The position numbers and the translations under genes are program-made. A model generated the notes under the pieces. It saw nothing but the letters and a program-made list of their open reading frames with translations. It ran no database searches and had not been told where the DNA came from. 8,686 bases of DNA, from positions 1 to 8,686 of the forward strand of contig JAHJSX010000055.1 in assembly GCA_018830205.1 (NCBI GenBank). Reading direction: 5' to 3'. This document shows, one piece after another, positions 6,504 to 8,686 of this stretch (positions are counted from its first letter, which is position 1; the number at the start of each line of letters is the position of its first letter). Origin of the DNA: an archaeon. Lineage in GTDB: Archaea > Hydrothermarchaeota > Hydrothermarchaeia > Hydrothermarchaeales > Hydrothermarchaeaceae.

Positions 6504-6910
6504 TTGCCGTTGACAGCAACATCTGGATATACTATTTAGACCCCACTACAGAAGAACATGAGAAGGTCAAGAGCGAATTGGAGAGGGTAATTCTATCCGA
6601 AGAGATATTGACGAGCACCATAATCTGGATGGAGGTTTCCCATTATCTTTTCAAGGTTTCCAGGCTGCCGAGGGGCGAGCTTGGGGGCATGATAAAGAAG
6701 CTGCTTAGACTTTCAACGCTGCGGGTGGCCGACTTTGATTTTGCGATGCTAAACGAAAGCCTGGACATGCTTTCTGAAAGATATAGGGGCAGGATTGGAG
6801 GGCGAGACGCCACGATACTTGCAATGATGCAAGATTTCGGTGTGAAGAGAATCATGACCCATGACAAGGGTTTCAAGGGTTTGGGATTAGAGGTCATCGA
6901 CCCGGTCTAA
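6500..6910 (+). CDS. vapC: VapC-type PIN-domain ribonuclease toxin
   Basis: This is a 136-residue PIN domain with all four acidic residues expected for Mg-dependent RNase activity: D5 (VDSNIWIY), E45 (WMEVSHY), D103 (GGRDATILAMM) and D122 (THDKGF). The length is normal and no disruption is seen, so the toxin looks active. VapC toxins of known function cleave tRNA or rRNA; the target here cannot be read. It is translationally coupled to vapB by ATGA. It converges on queC with only nine bases between the stops, and those bases are mostly T. Confidence 0.93.
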   Translation: MIAVDSNIWIYYLDPTTEEHEKVKSELERVILSEEILTSTIIWMEVSHYLFKVSRLPRGELGGMIKKLLRLSTLRVADFDFAMLNESLDMLSERYRGRIGGRDATILAMMQDFGVKRIMTHDKGFKGLGLEVIDPV

Positions 6911-6918
6911 TTTTTTTT
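6911..6918 (+). terminator. T8 run after vapC
   Basis: Eight consecutive T residues follow the vapC stop codon directly. Runs of T are sufficient as terminators in archaea, and no hairpin is apparent. On the minus strand this is an A-run after queC and would not act as a T-run terminator for that gene. Confidence 0.55.
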
Positions 6919-6919
6919 A

Positions 6920-7579
6920 TCACTTGTATTCTATAGCATCCTTTTGCCCTGCAAGCCCAAACGCCTCAATACGCTCCCTGCACGTACCGCATACCCCGCA
7001 CGCCTTTGCCTTGCCTTTGTAGCATGACCACGTGTCCCCAAAGGGGACGCCAAGCCCGCCTGCAATCTTTACAATGTCTGCCTTAGTCTTGCCCACAAAG
7101 GGCGCGATTATCTCAAGCTCTTCATCATCATTTGCGAGCTTTGCAGTCTCGTTCTGGCTGTTTATGAATTCCGCGCGGCAGTCAGGGTAAATTTCCCTGT
7201 CATTGTAGTGCGCGGCGTAAAACACCCTGTCAGCGCCCATGCTTACGGCATATCCGATGGCAATGTTGAGCATGATGGCATTCCGATTAGGAACGACGGT
7301 CACTTTTTGTGACTTGTGGGAATAATGCTCTTCAGGAATACTAACGCTTTCATCAGTAAGGGCTGAACCAGACAAAAGTTCGTGTATGGATGTTATATCG
7401 ATGATTTTATGCTCTACATTCAGCTTATCGCAGGTCTTTTTTGCAAAAATTAGCTCTTTTTTGTGGCGCTGGCCGTAGTCAAAGCTCAGGACATACGGTG
7501 TGTATCCTTCATTCACTGCCCAGTACAAAAGCGTGGTAGAGTCAAGCCCCCCGCTCAGAAGCACTACTGCTTTTTTCAT
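6920..7579 (-). CDS. queC: 7-cyano-7-deazaguanine (preQ0) synthase QueC
   Basis: QueC converts 7-carboxy-7-deazaguanine to preQ0 using ATP and ammonia. The PP-loop SGGLDS is at residues 9-14. The family motifs SFDYGQRHKKEL (32-43) and VPNRNAIMLNIA (96-107) are present. The C-terminal zinc site has four cysteines, C186, C194, C197 and C200 (CX7CX2CX2C). The length of 219 residues is typical and nothing looks damaged. It is the last gene of the nifS-nifU-queC unit and overlaps nifU as ATGA. In archaea preQ0 is inserted at tRNA position 15 and then converted to archaeosine; the transglycosylase is not in this window. Confidence 0.96.
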   Translation of the reverse strand: MKKAVVLLSGGLDSTTLLYWAVNEGYTPYVLSFDYGQRHKKELIFAKKTCDKLNVEHKIIDITSIHELLSGSALTDESVSIPEEHYSHKSQKVTVVPNRNAIMLNIAIGYAVSMGADRVFYAAHYNDREIYPDCRAEFINSQNETAKLANDDEELEIIAPFVGKTKADIVKIAGGLGVPFGDTWSCYKGKAKACGVCGTCRERIEAFGLAGQKDAIEYK

Positions 7580-7995
7580 TTCTTTCCTTTTTTCTTGGCT
7601 GTCTTTTTTGCTGCTTTTTTCTTTGGTGCCTTCCCCTTGCTGCGGTAGTCAGCTATTGCCTCTTTGAGGGCGTCCGTGGAAAGCACGCTGCAGTGCATCT
7701 TTATTGGCGGCAGGCCTCCAAGCGCGTCCGCGACATCCTGCTTGGTAATCTTTTCTGCCTCTTCGAGGGTCTTTCCCTTTGCAAGCTCGGTTATTATGCT
7801 CGATGTGCCTATTGCCGCTGCGCATCCAAAGGTTTCCCACCTGATGTCTGCAACGCGGTTGTCCTTTACCTTTATGTATAAATACATAACATCGCCGCAA
7901 ACAGGATTTCCAACCTTGCCCACACCGTCAGGGTTTTCCATCTTGCCCATGTTCTTGGGGTTTCTGAAGTGTTCCATCAGTTGGTCGCTGTACAT
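7576..7995 (-). CDS. nifU: Fe-S cluster scaffold NifU/IscU with a lysine-rich tail
   Basis: This U-type scaffold receives sulfur from the desulfurase and iron to build a transient cluster. The three ligand cysteines are present: C33 (NPVCGD, with D35), C58 (FGCAAAI) and C102 (MHCSVL). The canonical start MYSDQLMEHFRNPKN supports the chosen ATG, which has a strong Shine-Dalgarno site at 8006-8002. There is no nitrogenase-type extension, so it is the short IscU-like form. The core ends near residue 116. Residues 117-139 form an unusual tail of nearly only Lys, Ala, Gly and Thr, with 13 lysines in 23 positions. The LPPVK-like loop recognised by the HscA chaperone in bacteria is LPPIK (95-99) here. 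The gene lies between nifS and queC. Confidence 0.95.
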   Translation of the reverse strand: MYSDQLMEHFRNPKNMGKMENPDGVGKVGNPVCGDVMYLYIKVKDNRVADIRWETFGCAAAIGTSSIITELAKGKTLEEAEKITKQDVADALGGLPPIKMHCSVLSTDALKEAIADYRSKGKAPKKKAAKKTAKKKGKK

Positions 7996-7998
7996 GTA

Positions 7999-8007
7999 TC
8001 TCCTCCT
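7999..8007 (-). promoter_or_regulatory. nifU: Strong Shine-Dalgarno site of nifU
   Basis: On the minus strand the sequence AGGAGGAGA ends three bases before the nifU ATG, and its GGAGG core (8006-8002) is six bases from it. It fills most of the 13-base gap after the nifS stop. This supports the nifU start and shows that leadered translation is used inside this unit. Confidence 0.8.
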
Positions 8008-8008
8008 A

Positions 8009-8686
8009 TTAATGCTTCCTACCTAAAGCCTTTTCGTACTCTCCGAAATCTTTTTTGAAAGGGGACATCTCCCTTAGCCTCTCGATTACCTTCGGCAGAG
8101 TCTTTATAACATAGTCTATTTCTTCTTTTGTGTTTTGACGCCCAAGCGTAATCCGGAGCGAGCCGTGCGTGTATTCAGTAGCGAGGCCTATTGACACGAG
8201 CACGTGGCTTGGCTTGAGGCTCGATGTTGAGCAGGCGCTTCCAGTGTTTGCGGAAATGCCGCCCCAGTCAAGCTCAAGGATTATTGACTCCCCCTCGATG
8301 AACTTGAATCCGAAGTTTGCATTTCCGGGGAGTCGCTTTTTTGCGTCGCCGTTTAGCCACGAGTTTTCAATTTTCAATGTTTCTTTAATGAGGCGGTCCC
8401 GGAGCGTTGTGAGATGCTTGGCCTCGCCAGCCATCTCGCTTTTTGCAATCTCGCATGCACGCCCAAACCCGACGATTCCAGGCACGTTTTCTGTGCCCGA
8501 GCGTTTTTTACGCTCGTGCCCGCCGCCATGGAAAAGCGGCTCAAGCTTTATGCCTTTTCTTAAATAAAGGGCACCAACGCCCTTGGGGCCGTAGAGCTTG
8601 TGCGAGGAAATGGAAAGCATGCTGGCCTTCATCATGTTTACATCGACCGGAATCTTGCCGACAGACTGGACAGCATCCGTGTGGAA
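8009..8686 (-). CDS. nifS: Cysteine desulfurase NifS/IscS, 5' end outside the window
   Basis: This is the C-terminal 225 residues of a PLP-dependent cysteine desulfurase, which takes sulfur from cysteine as a persulfide and passes it to NifU. The frame is open to the right edge and starts with FHTDAVQSVGK, containing the PLP-contacting Asp and Gln. The internal Met at 8635 is therefore not the start. The PLP lysine is in SSHKLYGPKG (codon 8599-8597). The catalytic cysteine is in TGSACSTSS (codon 8233-8231), a loop of the IscS/NifS group rather than the SufS group. GSLRITLGRQNTKEEID matches the conserved C-terminal part. It is first of the visible nifS-nifU-queC genes, and its stop lies 13 bases before nifU. 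Confidence 0.96.
   Translation of the reverse strand, partial: FHTDAVQSVGKIPVDVNMMKASMLSISSHKLYGPKGVGALYLRKGIKLEPLFHGGGHERKKRSGTENVPGIVGFGRACEIAKSEMAGEAKHLTTLRDRLIKETLKIENSWLNGDAKKRLPGNANFGFKFIEGESIILELDWGGISANTGSACSTSSLKPSHVLVSIGLATEYTHGSLRITLGRQNTKEEIDYVIKTLPKVIERLREMSPFKKDFGEYEKALGRKH

Noticed and set aside
8169..8567. Open frame of 132 codons on the plus strand
   Set aside because: It is antisense to the conserved nifS coding region, including the catalytic cysteine loop.
1..8686. CRISPR array, tRNA or rRNA genes
   Set aside because: No regularly spaced repeats, cloverleaf-like sequence or rRNA-like stretch was found on reading both strands by eye.

Overview
The window looks archaeal. 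Supporting signs are a single-domain KaiC-type ATPase, a DUF835-like domain on a membrane protein, a DUF1786 actin-fold ATPase, AT-rich TATA-like elements 25-30 bases before several starts (suggesting leaderless transcripts), T-run gene ends, and three enzymes of the preQ0 route that feeds archaeosine in archaeal tRNA. I cannot name the lineage. Most of the window has mid-range GC, with two clearly AT-richer genes (623-1828 and 5900-6154).

Layout. Bases 2-580 (+) hold the 3' part of a KaiC-like ATPase that starts before the window. Bases 623-1828 (+) hold an AT-rich gene joining a metallophosphoesterase domain to a membrane-embedded HExxH (M50-like) protease domain; a perfect 20-base direct repeat (580-599 and 1836-1855) flanks it. 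A DUF1786 protein (1896-2933, -) and a 615-residue multi-domain membrane protein (2980-4827, +) diverge from a near-symmetrical A/T promoter element at 2951-2965.

The right half is a 7-deazaguanine and iron-sulfur neighbourhood on the minus strand. In transcription order, nifS (partial, running off the right edge), nifU and queC form one unit. A small membrane protein gene, queE and queD form a second unit. Between the units a VapBC toxin-antitoxin pair runs on the plus strand, with a likely operator in the divergent gap at 6155-6254.

How the genes fit together: NifS takes sulfur from cysteine and NifU assembles the cluster. QueE is a radical SAM enzyme that needs a [4Fe-4S] cluster. QueD, QueE and QueC carry out successive steps leading to preQ0. 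Four junctions (small membrane gene/queE, queE/queD, vapB/vapC, nifU/queC) share the same 4-base ATGA stop/start overlap, which suggests coupled translation.

No rRNA, tRNA, CRISPR array, transposase or recombinase was seen. There is no gene-free stretch longer than about 100 bases. The most unusual items are the phosphoesterase-protease fusion between direct repeats, the mixed-domain membrane protein at 2980-4827, and the vapBC pair splitting the que genes.
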